This document shows positions 8,785-16,735 of a DNA stretch of 53,354 nt, one piece after another. Each line of letters starts with the position of its first letter. Positions within the stretch are counted from its first letter, which is position 1. The translations under genes and the position numbers were made by a program. A model generated the notes under the pieces. That model was not told the DNA's origin. It made no database searches and worked only from the letters and a program-made list of their open reading frames with translations. Origin of the DNA: Candidatus Hydrogenedentota bacterium (GTDB taxonomy: Bacteria > Hydrogenedentota > Hydrogenedentia > Hydrogenedentales > CAILVY01). The DNA lies in contig JAKQOG010000141.1 of the NCBI GenBank assembly GCA_029565395.1, forward strand, positions 1-53,354, given 5' to 3'.

Positions 8785-9633
8785 ATGAGGACACTGGTTC
8801 TCGGGGCCAAGGGCCAACTAGGCAGGGATTTGATGGAGGTGTTTGGGAAGAAAGGCGAAATCTGGGGCGCCGATTTGCCGGAAGTGGATATTGCGGACGG
8901 GGTGGCGCTGGCGGCCCTGGCGGATCGCCTGGGTCCGGATCTCATTATCAATGCCGCGGCGTATACCGATGTGGACGGCGCGGAAGAGAATGTGGAGACG
9001 GCCTTCCGGGTTAACGAGACCGGCGCACGGAATGCCGCGGACGTGGCGGCGTATCACGACATCCCCGTGGTGTATTACAGCACTGACTACGTCTTTGACG
9101 GCGCCAAGGGGTTGCCGTATGTTCCCTCCGATCCCATGGCGCCAATAAACATGTATGGCCGTTCAAAAGCCGCTGGCGAAGCGGCCACGCGCAAATCGGC
9201 GTTGAAATGTTTCATTATCCGGACCGCGTGGCTTTATGGCCCGGGGGGAAGTAATTTTGTGGAGAAGATCTTGCGCGCTGCCGAGACAAAACCGGAGTTG
9301 CGCGTGGTGGAGGACGAAATCGGATCGCCCACCCATACCCTGGACCTTGCGGAAGCCACGCTGGCGCTCGTTCAAACACAATCCTACGGCTTGTACCACG
9401 CCGTCAACGAAGGAAGTTGTTCACGTTATGAACAAGCCAGGGCCATCATCGAATACACGGGGTTAAAAAACACCGTTGTTCCGTGCAGTCTCAATGAGTT
9501 TCCCACCAAGGCGCAGCGGCCCGTATACTCGGTGCTTGATTCAAGTGCCGTGGCTGAAGCAAGCGGCTATGTCCTGCGCGGCTGGCGTGAAGCCTTGCAA
9601 AATTACATCCAACGAAGGGCGGAAGCACTATGA
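8785..9633 (+). CDS. rmlD: dTDP-4-dehydrorhamnose reductase
   Basis: This 282-residue SDR-fold enzyme catalyses the last step of dTDP-L-rhamnose synthesis, NAD(P)H-dependent reduction of dTDP-4-dehydrorhamnose. The cofactor motif is GAKGQLG at residues 7-13. INAAAYTDVDGAE is characteristic of RmlD, and the catalytic YxxxK is Y124-K128 in MYGRSKAAGE. The ATG lies 4 bp after the M32 stop with AAGGA upstream. The gene overlaps rmlB by 4 nt (ATGA). No rmlA or rmlC is visible in the window, so the pathway must be completed elsewhere. Confidence 0.93.
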   Translation: MRTLVLGAKGQLGRDLMEVFGKKGEIWGADLPEVDIADGVALAALADRLGPDLIINAAAYTDVDGAEENVETAFRVNETGARNAADVAAYHDIPVVYYSTDYVFDGAKGLPYVPSDPMAPINMYGRSKAAGEAATRKSALKCFIIRTAWLYGPGGSNFVEKILRAAETKPELRVVEDEIGSPTHTLDLAEATLALVQTQSYGLYHAVNEGSCSRYEQARAIIEYTGLKNTVVPCSLNEFPTKAQRPVYSVLDSSAVAEASGYVLRGWREALQNYIQRRAEAL

Positions 9634-10631
9634 AACGAATCTTGGTAACGGGTGGCGCGGGATTTATCGGGTCGGCATTTGTGCGGTATCAATTGCGCAC
9701 TTATCCTGATGTGCACATCGTCAACCTCGATAAAATGACGTATGCGGGCAATCTTGACAACCTCCGTGATTTGGATCCCAACCGGCATACCTTTATCCGG
9801 GGAGACATTGCGGACGCAGCCATAGTATCAAGCGCCATGGAAGGCTGTGATGCCGTGGTGAATTTTGCCGCGGAAACCCATGTGGATCGCAGCATCCTGG
9901 GGGCCACCGAATTTCTTCGGACGAATGTGGACGGCGTTTATAACATTGTGGAAACCGCCAAGAAACTGGGGGTCCAGCGGGTGCTGCTGGTGTCCACGGA
10001 CGAGGTGTATGGGAGCATCGAGGAAGGCTCCTTCAAGGAGACGGACCCGTTAAATCCGCGCAATCCGTACAGCGCGGCCAAGGCCGGCGGGGAATTGCTG
10101 GGGCGTTCCTATTTCACGACCTTTGGCCTGCCGGTTATCGTGACGCGCGGCTCCAATACCTATGGACCCTATCAATATCCTGAAAAAGTGCTGCCGCTGT
10201 TTGTCACCAATGCCATCGATAGCGAGCCGTTGCCGTTATACCGGGGCGGCGAGCATAACGTGCGCGACTGGCTCTATGTGGACGATCATTGCAGCGGCAT
10301 CGATACGGCATTGAGGAAGGGCGCCCCCGGCGAGATCTACAATGTCGCGGGCGGCAATGAGCGCGAGAACATGACCCTGACGAATAAGATTCTGGAACTG
10401 ACCGGGCGCGATGAATCCCTGATCACGCTGGTGGCGGACCGGCCAGGGCATGATCGCCGCTATTCCATCGATCCGGGCAAGTTGAAAGCACTGGGGTGGG
10501 CGCCCGCCATGCCGTGGGACAACGGCATGGAATTGACGGTCCGCTGGTACCAGGAGAACGAGTGGTGGTGGCGGAAGATTAAATCGGGAGAATTCAAAGA
10601 ATATTACCTGAAACAATACGGGAATCGTTGA
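9630..10631 (+). CDS. rmlB: dTDP-glucose 4,6-dehydratase
   Basis: This 333-residue extended SDR converts dTDP-glucose to dTDP-4-keto-6-deoxyglucose, the second step toward rhamnose and other deoxysugars. GGAGFIGS at residues 8-15 binds NAD+. ETHVDRS, STDEVYGS with D124 and E125, and the YxxxK pair Y147-K151 in PYSAAKAGGE are the standard active-site motifs. LYRGGEHNVRDWLYVDDHC is typical RmlB. The start overlaps the rmlD stop by ATGA, giving coupled translation. The products probably feed surface polysaccharide or glycoprotein assembly. Confidence 0.94.
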   Translation: MKRILVTGGAGFIGSAFVRYQLRTYPDVHIVNLDKMTYAGNLDNLRDLDPNRHTFIRGDIADAAIVSSAMEGCDAVVNFAAETHVDRSILGATEFLRTNVDGVYNIVETAKKLGVQRVLLVSTDEVYGSIEEGSFKETDPLNPRNPYSAAKAGGELLGRSYFTTFGLPVIVTRGSNTYGPYQYPEKVLPLFVTNAIDSEPLPLYRGGEHNVRDWLYVDDHCSGIDTALRKGAPGEIYNVAGGNERENMTLTNKILELTGRDESLITLVADRPGHDRRYSIDPGKLKALGWAPAMPWDNGMELTVRWYQENEWWWRKIKSGEFKEYYLKQYGNR

Positions 10632-10706
10632 AGAACAAACGAGGCAATTGCCTGAGCAAATGCTGAAACCGCAACATTCTCAATGTTCAGGAGTAATATT
10701 GAATGC

Positions 10707-10734
10707 TTGTGTTTGTGGACATGGGTGCGATACT
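10707..10734 (+). promoter_or_regulatory. possible promoter for the 44-residue peptide gene
   Basis: TTGTGT, a 16-nt spacer and GATACT lie 33 bp upstream of the small gene. The -10 is imperfect; identified by eye only. Confidence 0.3.
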
Positions 10735-10766
10735 CTGGAAGGGTGGTTTAAGGAAAGGACAACAGC

Positions 10767-10901
10767 ATGATGTGGCAAGATGTATTAGAAGGTACAACAT
10801 ACGGCGGGTTTATTGCGATCATTCTGGCAATGATTTTCCGTATCGCCCAACTTTTCGGCATTGAGCACTTGTGGTCGGGCATTCCAATTGTAAACGACTG
10901 A
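10767..10901 (+). CDS. 44-residue single-span membrane peptide
   Basis: A short frame with a strong ribosome site (AGGAAAGGA, about 7 nt before the first of two consecutive ATGs) encodes MMWQDVLEG, then a hydrophobic stretch GGFIAIILAMIFRIAQLFGI, then a polar tail ending in IVND. One transmembrane helix or amphipathic membrane anchor is likely. It sits between rmlB and the propeller glycosidase with a possible promoter of its own. I know no family for it. The ribosome site, membrane character and free-standing position make it more credible than a random frame of this length. Confidence 0.5.
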   Translation: MMWQDVLEGTTYGGFIAIILAMIFRIAQLFGIEHLWSGIPIVND

Positions 10902-10914
10902 CTGGGGTGGCGGG

Positions 10915-12903
10915 GTGACTTACTGCCGGTTAAGGAGAGCCGTCGTCCGGGCGGGAGGGATGATGGCATTCTTGTGTTGCCTCTCCGGGGAAAGCATGGA
11001 CTCTATCGATTTTGCCACGGCCGCCTGGAAAGACGCATGGTTGCGGCATCCGGTGCTGGGGGATGCTTCTTTTGACGCCTTCGTGCATGCTCCCGGCAAT
11101 CCCGTATGGCGGGGCGCGCCGCCGTATGAATGGCCGGTAAATGGATTTCTTTTTGAAGATCCGGTGAGCAGCAATTGGTATCTCTACGTGGGGCATTATT
11201 GCACCGGATATGCAATAAAGCCGGAGGCCCCAAGCTATTGCACGGTATTCCGTTCAACCGATAAAGGGCAGCACTGGGAATCTCTCGGACCGATTTTCCC
11301 CAAGGATACGTTTTTTTTCGAGGGGGAAGTGTCGCCGTTGTCGCATTGGCCGGATATTTCCATCACATATGCGGACAAGCGGTATCATCTTTGTTACGAT
11401 TGGTGCACGGAGAACACCACGTGGCAGAACGCCGCCAATCCCCCGGCGGACACGAATAGCGGCGTGGGCTATGCCTGGGCGGATAGCCCGGAAGGCCCTT
11501 TTCAACGTTCCCCGAAGCCCATCGCCACCACCCGCACTCAGAAACCGATCTTGGGGAAGTACCGCCGCCTGTATGCCTCGACCATCATTCGCCGTGAGAA
11601 GGACTGGCTGGTGTTGACCCTGACGGACAGCGGGCCGTTTTTCGGCTGGGCGCTATTGGGCATGACCTCGGAAAAACCCGAAGGGCCATATACGGAAGCC
11701 AAATTGCTACTGCATCCTGAAGCGGATCGATATCATCCCCCCCTGCTCGAATTTTTCCCGGCATTTACCCATGAAGGGCATATCTATGCGCCGGCGACCT
11801 CCGTGGCGCTCAATCGTAATTATCAGGGGCTCTTCCGCGTACTTAAGGAACAAGCCATGGATCCCGCTGCATGGGAACTGTACGAGGCTGGGTCGGTGTG
11901 GCATGCGGAACCGGTGGGACACGAATATTGCGGCATCTGGGGTCAGACCTTTTCCGGATTCGTCTCCGAGGGCATTTTAAACGTTATGTTTCCCTCGCGG
12001 GACAGTCATGGGAATGGCACGATCAATCTTGCGTCGCGTTCTTGGGACATGCCCTATCGTGAACAAGGATTTACGGTTAGCGGACATGACGGTCCTTCGC
12101 TGGCACTCCTGAAAAAGAGCGGCCCCGCTGAACGTATAATGCTGGAAGTATGTTTGACGGGAACGGTGACATTACTCTGGAATTATACGGCGCCCTTGGG
12201 TCCGGACAAGCCTACTTCAGGTGCATCGCTCCATCCTTTTACGCTGTCGCGATTTTCAGGATTGGAACTTACTGTCGGCGCCTGGAGTCTTATGGAAACG
12301 GGAATAAAGGGTGATCGGAAAACTATCGCTCAAGGCATGCGTGAAAATAAAGACTCTACTGTTATTGAATTGACTTGGACCGCCGGCACTTCCGCCACCT
12401 TGGCGATGGATGGGAAGGTGGCCTGGTCCGGTGAACTGCCGTGTGGTTCGGGAAGTATGGGGTTGCTCACGGCCGCTCACAGTCACGCCACGGTAAACCG
12501 TTTCGAGGTGAAAGGAAGTCTGACGCCGTTGCGATTATCCTGGCTCTATATCGAAGCTCTGCTGGACGCCGCACAGAATCAAGCACAATGGGAAGAGTAC
12601 AAAGATGACCCAAGCTTCCGCTTTGGCTGCGGCGCCATAAGCCGGAAACCTGGTTTGCAGGTGAAGTGGAATATCGAGGGGCGCAGTTTTACGCTCTGGG
12701 CGCCCAAAGGCCCGAAATACGGCATAGCGGATGTTTATGTGGATGACGCAAAAGCCGGTGTTGTTGATTATTCGTCTAGCACCTCTATGGGTTCAGCGCC
12801 CATTTTCACATTGGAGAATCTGCAAGGGCCGCGTCATGCCGTGCGCATTCAGTCCACGGTGGGATGTTTCCCCGTTGATTGCATCGAGGTAATGTGCGAG
12901 TGA
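10915..12903 (+). CDS. five-bladed propeller glycoside hydrolase-like protein
   Basis: This protein has up to 662 residues. Residues about 60-390 look like a GH43/GH32/GH117-type five-bladed beta-propeller: FLFEDPVSSNWYLYVGH, VFRSTDKGQHWESLG, GEVSPL, GYAWADSPEGPFQR and LFRVLKE mark successive blades. The C-terminal third (GLELTVGAWSLME, IELTWTAGTSATLAMDGK) reads as concanavalin-like beta-sandwich, and the last 100 residues as a small beta module (FTLWAPKGPKYGIADVYVDD). The start is uncertain: GTG at 10915 gives a basic, then hydrophobic N-terminus, while ATGs at 10960/10963 (after GGGAGGG) and 10996 are alternatives. Export is therefore unproven. The aldo/keto reductase gene overlaps its stop. 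Probable role: hydrolysis of a plant or algal oligosaccharide. Confidence 0.72.
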   Translation: MTYCRLRRAVVRAGGMMAFLCCLSGESMDSIDFATAAWKDAWLRHPVLGDASFDAFVHAPGNPVWRGAPPYEWPVNGFLFEDPVSSNWYLYVGHYCTGYAIKPEAPSYCTVFRSTDKGQHWESLGPIFPKDTFFFEGEVSPLSHWPDISITYADKRYHLCYDWCTENTTWQNAANPPADTNSGVGYAWADSPEGPFQRSPKPIATTRTQKPILGKYRRLYASTIIRREKDWLVLTLTDSGPFFGWALLGMTSEKPEGPYTEAKLLLHPEADRYHPPLLEFFPAFTHEGHIYAPATSVALNRNYQGLFRVLKEQAMDPAAWELYEAGSVWHAEPVGHEYCGIWGQTFSGFVSEGILNVMFPSRDSHGNGTINLASRSWDMPYREQGFTVSGHDGPSLALLKKSGPAERIMLEVCLTGTVTLLWNYTAPLGPDKPTSGASLHPFTLSRFSGLELTVGAWSLMETGIKGDRKTIAQGMRENKDSTVIELTWTAGTSATLAMDGKVAWSGELPCGSGSMGLLTAAHSHATVNRFEVKGSLTPLRLSWLYIEALLDAAQNQAQWEEYKDDPSFRFGCGAISRKPGLQVKWNIEGRSFTLWAPKGPKYGIADVYVDDAKAGVVDYSSSTSMGSAPIFTLENLQGPRHAVRIQSTVGCFPVDCIEVMCE

Positions 12904-13910
12904 GTGTCTTCCTCAAGAATACCGTCGCTCCTTCCATGATTGTCATGGGCACTGTTTCATTCGGATCAACCATTTCCAAGGCGGATACGTTTGCGCTGCT
13001 GGATGTGTTCGCTGAAACAGGTGGAAATTTTATCGATACCGCGCACGTGTATTCTGCGTGGGAGCCGGAAGGCGAGGGGGCGAGCGAGCGCACCATCGGT
13101 GAATGGTTAAGGGTGCATGGAGCGAGGGGGTCTGTTGTTCTAGCAACCAAAGGGGGCCATCCCCCGCTGCATAGGATGGATCGGCCCCGCTGCACATATG
13201 AGGAAATGAATCAGGACCTCAATGAAAGCCTTGAACGTCTAGGGGTGGATTGTGTGGACCTGTACTGGGCGCATCGCGATGATCCCAGGATGTCCGCTGG
13301 AGAAATCATCGATACAATGGCGCGTTTTGTTCAGGATGGCCGCGCCAGAAATATTGGCGCGTCGAATTGGACAAAGGAGCGCATTATTGAAGCGAATGCC
13401 TGGGCGGCGGCGCAAGGCCTGCCCACTTTTGTGGCAAATCAACCCCGGTGGGCATTGGCGGACCGTGTGGGCGAAATGCCCCCGCCCGATAATACCCTCG
13501 ACGCGGATGTAGCCACGCAAAAGTGGCATGAAGACACCGGCATGGCCATGACGCCCTTCACGTCGCAGGCGAAGGGTTTTTTTGGAGAGAAAAACGTGGC
13601 GTGGGCGCGAAATGGATTTCAGGGGCCTATTCCCAGGGGGGATCGGTATGACGCACCCGTTAATCATCAGCGATTGCTGCGGGCCATACGTATGGCGGAG
13701 CAAAAGGGCTGCACCGCGCATCAAATCGCGCTTGCCTATCTGATGAACCAGCGATTCCCCGTTCATCCCATCATCGGCACCCGCAATCCGGATCGCATCC
13801 GCGAAGCCATGGCTGCATCTGGTATTCGGTTGAGCGAGATGGAATGCGATTGGCTTCGCGGCGGAGATACCTACTCTTTTTCCGAGAAGACCTGGGCGCA
13901 AAAGCGGTAG
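12900..13910 (+). CDS. aldo/keto reductase
   Basis: This 336-residue NAD(P)H-dependent oxidoreductase has an AKR TIM barrel. The catalytic tetrad is visible: D46 and Y51 (NFIDTAHVYSAW), K84 (LATKGG) and H125 (YWAHRDD). The cofactor-binding end shows HPIIGTRNPDRIREA. The GTG start at 12900 overlaps the propeller stop as GTGA, with GAGG 9 nt upstream; upstream in-frame TTG and GTG codons are less well placed. The overlap indicates co-translation with the glycosidase, so a sugar or sugar-acid carbonyl is a plausible substrate (inference). Its 3' end overlaps the convergent AMMECR1 gene by 40 bp. Confidence 0.88.
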   Translation: MSVFLKNTVAPSMIVMGTVSFGSTISKADTFALLDVFAETGGNFIDTAHVYSAWEPEGEGASERTIGEWLRVHGARGSVVLATKGGHPPLHRMDRPRCTYEEMNQDLNESLERLGVDCVDLYWAHRDDPRMSAGEIIDTMARFVQDGRARNIGASNWTKERIIEANAWAAAQGLPTFVANQPRWALADRVGEMPPPDNTLDADVATQKWHEDTGMAMTPFTSQAKGFFGEKNVAWARNGFQGPIPRGDRYDAPVNHQRLLRAIRMAEQKGCTAHQIALAYLMNQRFPVHPIIGTRNPDRIREAMAASGIRLSEMECDWLRGGDTYSFSEKTWAQKR

Positions 13911-14467
13911 AGTTTTGCGCCTTTCTCCCAGGCGCGATCAGGCGCCCCCGCTTTCCGGCAGAGTGCGGATAAAAACTGGGATCGGTTCCAGCCCTGTTCG
14001 ACGGGCACTTGTGGCAGGAGAAGCCCTCCGCCCCGCGATCCGCCAAGTTCAAGATAGAGCCCATCCCGGCCAATAACGATTTCATCCAGAGTGTTTATTG
14101 CCCTGTAGGGGGATTCAGGCGTATCTCCTGGGCACAATGCCGAAACCTCAATATCAATTTCGTCCAATTCCTCCGGGGTTACAGGAGTAAAACGGGGATC
14201 CCGCACGGCAGCATTGACGGCGTTATCCCGAACCGCTTCCGCCAAGGCTTCTACATTTTTCGTGTACCCGATGCATCCCCTCAGGCCGCCCTGCCGCCGC
14301 AACGTTACAAAAGCGCCATGTTTTTCCCGAAGATTATCCGTCAAGGGGTATTTATCCAAATCCAGATGCTCCCCCCGAAGCACATACGCCTGCAAACTAT
14401 CCCGTGCAATTTGCAGTAATAGCTTCTCCTCTTCTTCCGTCAAATAAGGACACATAATATCACTCAT
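13871..14467 (-). CDS. AMMECR1 domain protein (AmmeMemoRadiSam system protein A)
   Basis: This 198-residue protein has no signal peptide. The conserved AMMECR1 hallmark LRGCIGY is at about residues 62-68, preceded by GAFVTL, and IDIEVSAL follows near 105-112. In many prokaryotes AMMECR1 is encoded with a Memo protein and a radical SAM enzyme; the biochemical role is not settled. Its ATG overlaps the stop of the Memo gene by 8 nt, with GGAG about 10 nt upstream, so the pair is coupled. The radical SAM partner is not in the window. Confidence 0.9.
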   Translation of the reverse strand: MSDIMCPYLTEEEEKLLLQIARDSLQAYVLRGEHLDLDKYPLTDNLREKHGAFVTLRRQGGLRGCIGYTKNVEALAEAVRDNAVNAAVRDPRFTPVTPEELDEIDIEVSALCPGDTPESPYRAINTLDEIVIGRDGLYLELGGSRGGGLLLPQVPVEQGWNRSQFLSALCRKAGAPDRAWEKGAKLYRFCAQVFSEKE

Positions 14468-16013
14468 TGGGGGATGACTCCTCTGTTTCGGTATGGCCGG
14501 AAGGGCCCTGGTAGGTTACACTACCATGTTCGCCAGTGCCCACGGGTGTTCCATCAACTTCGAGCGTAACAGGTCCGTTTTGCCCTTTTGTGCCTTTCAT
14601 TTTAATTGTTACTGTTCCTTTTTTTCCTGAATTGCCCGGATTTTGCACGCGTTGCGGCTGCAATACAGTTTCCGGGGCTGGTACTGGGAGAGGTTCAGGT
14701 TCCATAGGCGTGTCAACCATGGTGGATGGGGTTTCCACAGGAACAGGTTCCTTAGCCGGCTCGGCAACCGGTTCAGGTTTCGGAATGCTTGGGTACACAG
14801 TTTCCGGCGCAGAGGGAACTGGCGCATCGGATTCCGGAGTCGGTGTTGCCATTTCCTGTGGTGGCGGTTCCTCCGTCTCCTCAGAGAATGCCGCCCGCAC
14901 TTCTTCCGGCTGCGGGGGCGCGTCAAAGGCTACTTCACGCGCATTCCCTTTCAATTTCATTACGACTGACCCGCGTTTGGGTTCTTGGGAAGAAGCCTTC
15001 TGCGATCCGGAATCCGGGATATCCAAGGAGGCTTCCGGGATATAAAAGCCGATGGAAACATAACTTACTGACCGATTGGTTTCCTTGGTCTTATTGGCGG
15101 AAAGATCATGGGCCAGCATGATGCCTCTGGCGCTGGACGGCAACATCATTAAAAGGATTTGCACTGCGTTTGCGCCACAGATTGGATTCTTGGTTGTTTC
15201 AAGATAGTTTTGAAATCCCGCACTGTCATGATTAATGATCAAATCTACTGCTTGCTGGTCCAGTTCTTCGATGGCTTCCTTCATGTTAAGGGGGGAGGGC
15301 TTAAACCCGAATTCGTTCCCATAGTGGGTCAGATCCGTGCTGACCACCAGCAGGGTACGGTCATCCACCACCGCCCGGATCGCCTCCGCCACCGCTTTGC
15401 AGGATCGCCGGTCGAAATTGCCGCTTAAATCGGTGAATTTCCCCACTACTACCGGTACCAATTTGAACACGCCGAGCCGGGCTTGAAGAAACGGCAGGAG
15501 ATTCTCCACATCGTATTCCCGTTCATGAATGCCCTCCGGCTTCCAGTAAGCAAGGTCTTTGCAGTCAATCAGGGGGGAGCGAGACAACTTTTCCACCAAT
15601 GGACGGTCAATGGGAACTACGCCCAAGGGGGTGGCGAAACCGTCTGCAATAGGCATGGAACAGCCTTGAAATTCACGAAAATGGGACGGTGCTATCAAAA
15701 TCACCCGGTCAAACTGGCCGGGTTGAAGGCTTTTAAAGGCATGAGCCGCCACTTCCCCGCAGAAACCATAGGCGGAGTGTGGCGCAATACAGGCCACAAG
15801 CCGAGCCGATGGCCGGGGAACCACCGCCGTTTCAAAGTATTTATCCAAGGTTTTTTGGAGGGTCTCGGCTTTGTCCGGATAAAAGGTTCCCGCTGCCACC
15901 GGGGGACGAATAATCGCCTTCGCTGGCGCGCCCTGGGACAAACCTGCCGCCAGGCACACATACCCAAACACCGCCCCGAACCATCCCAAACGCATCACAT
16001 GCCGTTCAATCAT
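14460..16013 (-). CDS. secreted Memo-family protein with Pro-rich C-terminal extension (AmmeMemoRadiSam protein B)
   Basis: This 517-residue protein combines a Memo domain (about 35-330) with a C-terminal extension. The N-terminus is a Sec signal peptide (WFGAVFGYVCLAAGLSQGA); M1 and M7 are both possible starts. Memo metal-site equivalents are present: His in IAPHSAYGF, His in APSHFREF and Cys in NPICGANAV, plus STDLTHYG. Memo homologues are usually about 270-300 residues and not exported. Residues 340-480 are Pro/Glu rich and probably disordered. They are bracketed by two related beta-like motifs, RGSVVMKLKGNA and KGTVTIKMKGTKG, the second continuing with VTLEVDGTP. Memo is proposed to be a redox or metal enzyme; export here would place it in the periplasm while its AMMECR1 partner stays cytosolic. 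Confidence 0.85.
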   Translation of the reverse strand: MIERHVMRLGWFGAVFGYVCLAAGLSQGAPAKAIIRPPVAAGTFYPDKAETLQKTLDKYFETAVVPRPSARLVACIAPHSAYGFCGEVAAHAFKSLQPGQFDRVILIAPSHFREFQGCSMPIADGFATPLGVVPIDRPLVEKLSRSPLIDCKDLAYWKPEGIHEREYDVENLLPFLQARLGVFKLVPVVVGKFTDLSGNFDRRSCKAVAEAIRAVVDDRTLLVVSTDLTHYGNEFGFKPSPLNMKEAIEELDQQAVDLIINHDSAGFQNYLETTKNPICGANAVQILLMMLPSSARGIMLAHDLSANKTKETNRSVSYVSIGFYIPEASLDIPDSGSQKASSQEPKRGSVVMKLKGNAREVAFDAPPQPEEVRAAFSEETEEPPPQEMATPTPESDAPVPSAPETVYPSIPKPEPVAEPAKEPVPVETPSTMVDTPMEPEPLPVPAPETVLQPQRVQNPGNSGKKGTVTIKMKGTKGQNGPVTLEVDGTPVGTGEHGSVTYQGPSGHTETEESSPNE

Positions 16014-16130
16014 ACCGTATAGGATACCACATTCCGGGTTCTGACTGTAATGAGTAATCCCCCTGCGAGGGGAGATTTCTCAGGAAGGCCTTTCCATGGG
16101 GGGAATTGTCACGGAGGAGGATCTAGACCC

Positions 16131-16646
16131 TTACATTGCTTCACTGAACTCATCGCGGTAGCGGGCCACGCCGGAGAGGCCTCGCGCGGATGCTTCATCG
16201 AAAATATGAATCATAAAGGCCTCTTCAGGCACGTTGTCCCATTGGCATCGGATACCGAACTTGGAAGCGGGCTGGAATCCAAAGCGGGGATAATATTCCG
16301 GGTGGCCCAACACAATCACAAAAGGGCACCCGCGTGCGCGAAGCATGGCAAGGCCTTGCCGGATAAGGGCGGAACCCACCCCCGAGCGTTGCCGGTCTTG
16401 AGCGACCGCCACGGGAGCTAGGCCCATACCATTCACCGGCCCTTTGGGTGATTCAATCACGGCAGGGCTGAAAAGGATGTGACCCACCACCGTGTCCTTA
16501 TCCTCCGCCACCAGGGAAAGCACATCTTCACATTGCACACGGAGCTTGTCCACGACATCCGCCTCCAGGGGCTGACCGAATGCGTCTTCATTAATGGCGC
16601 GGACCCTGGGGATATCCCGGGAGGTTTCCCTGCGAATCGAAAGCAT
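16131..16646 (-). CDS. GNAT family N-acetyltransferase
   Basis: This 171-residue protein has the GNAT fold. The acetyl-CoA pyrophosphate loop is in RQRSGVGSALI near residues 85-95, preceded by MGLAPVAV. The C-terminal GHPEYYPRFGF is characteristic of YhbS-like acetyltransferases. The substrate is unknown (small molecule, RNA or protein amine). It is monocistronic-looking on the minus strand, with a start at the canonical N-terminus (MLSIRRETSRD). Confidence 0.88.
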   Translation of the reverse strand: MLSIRRETSRDIPRVRAINEDAFGQPLEADVVDKLRVQCEDVLSLVAEDKDTVVGHILFSPAVIESPKGPVNGMGLAPVAVAQDRQRSGVGSALIRQGLAMLRARGCPFVIVLGHPEYYPRFGFQPASKFGIRCQWDNVPEEAFMIHIFDEASARGLSGVARYRDEFSEAM

Positions 16647-16682
16647 TTAATTCCTTTTCCTGACAGTAGGTTTTAACAGATC

Positions 16683-16711
16683 GGAGCAGCCTTCTCCGGG
16701 AAAGCTGCTCC
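16683..16711 (-). terminator. likely terminator hairpin after the oxidoreductase gene
   Basis: An 8-bp perfect stem (GGAGCAGC and GCTGCTCC) with a 13-nt loop lies 25 bp past the stop of the minus-strand gene ending at 16736. The U-tract is weak (GTTAAAA further on), so efficiency is uncertain. Confidence 0.55.
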
Positions 16712-16735
16712 AAAACGATGGTCATTAACGGTTAC

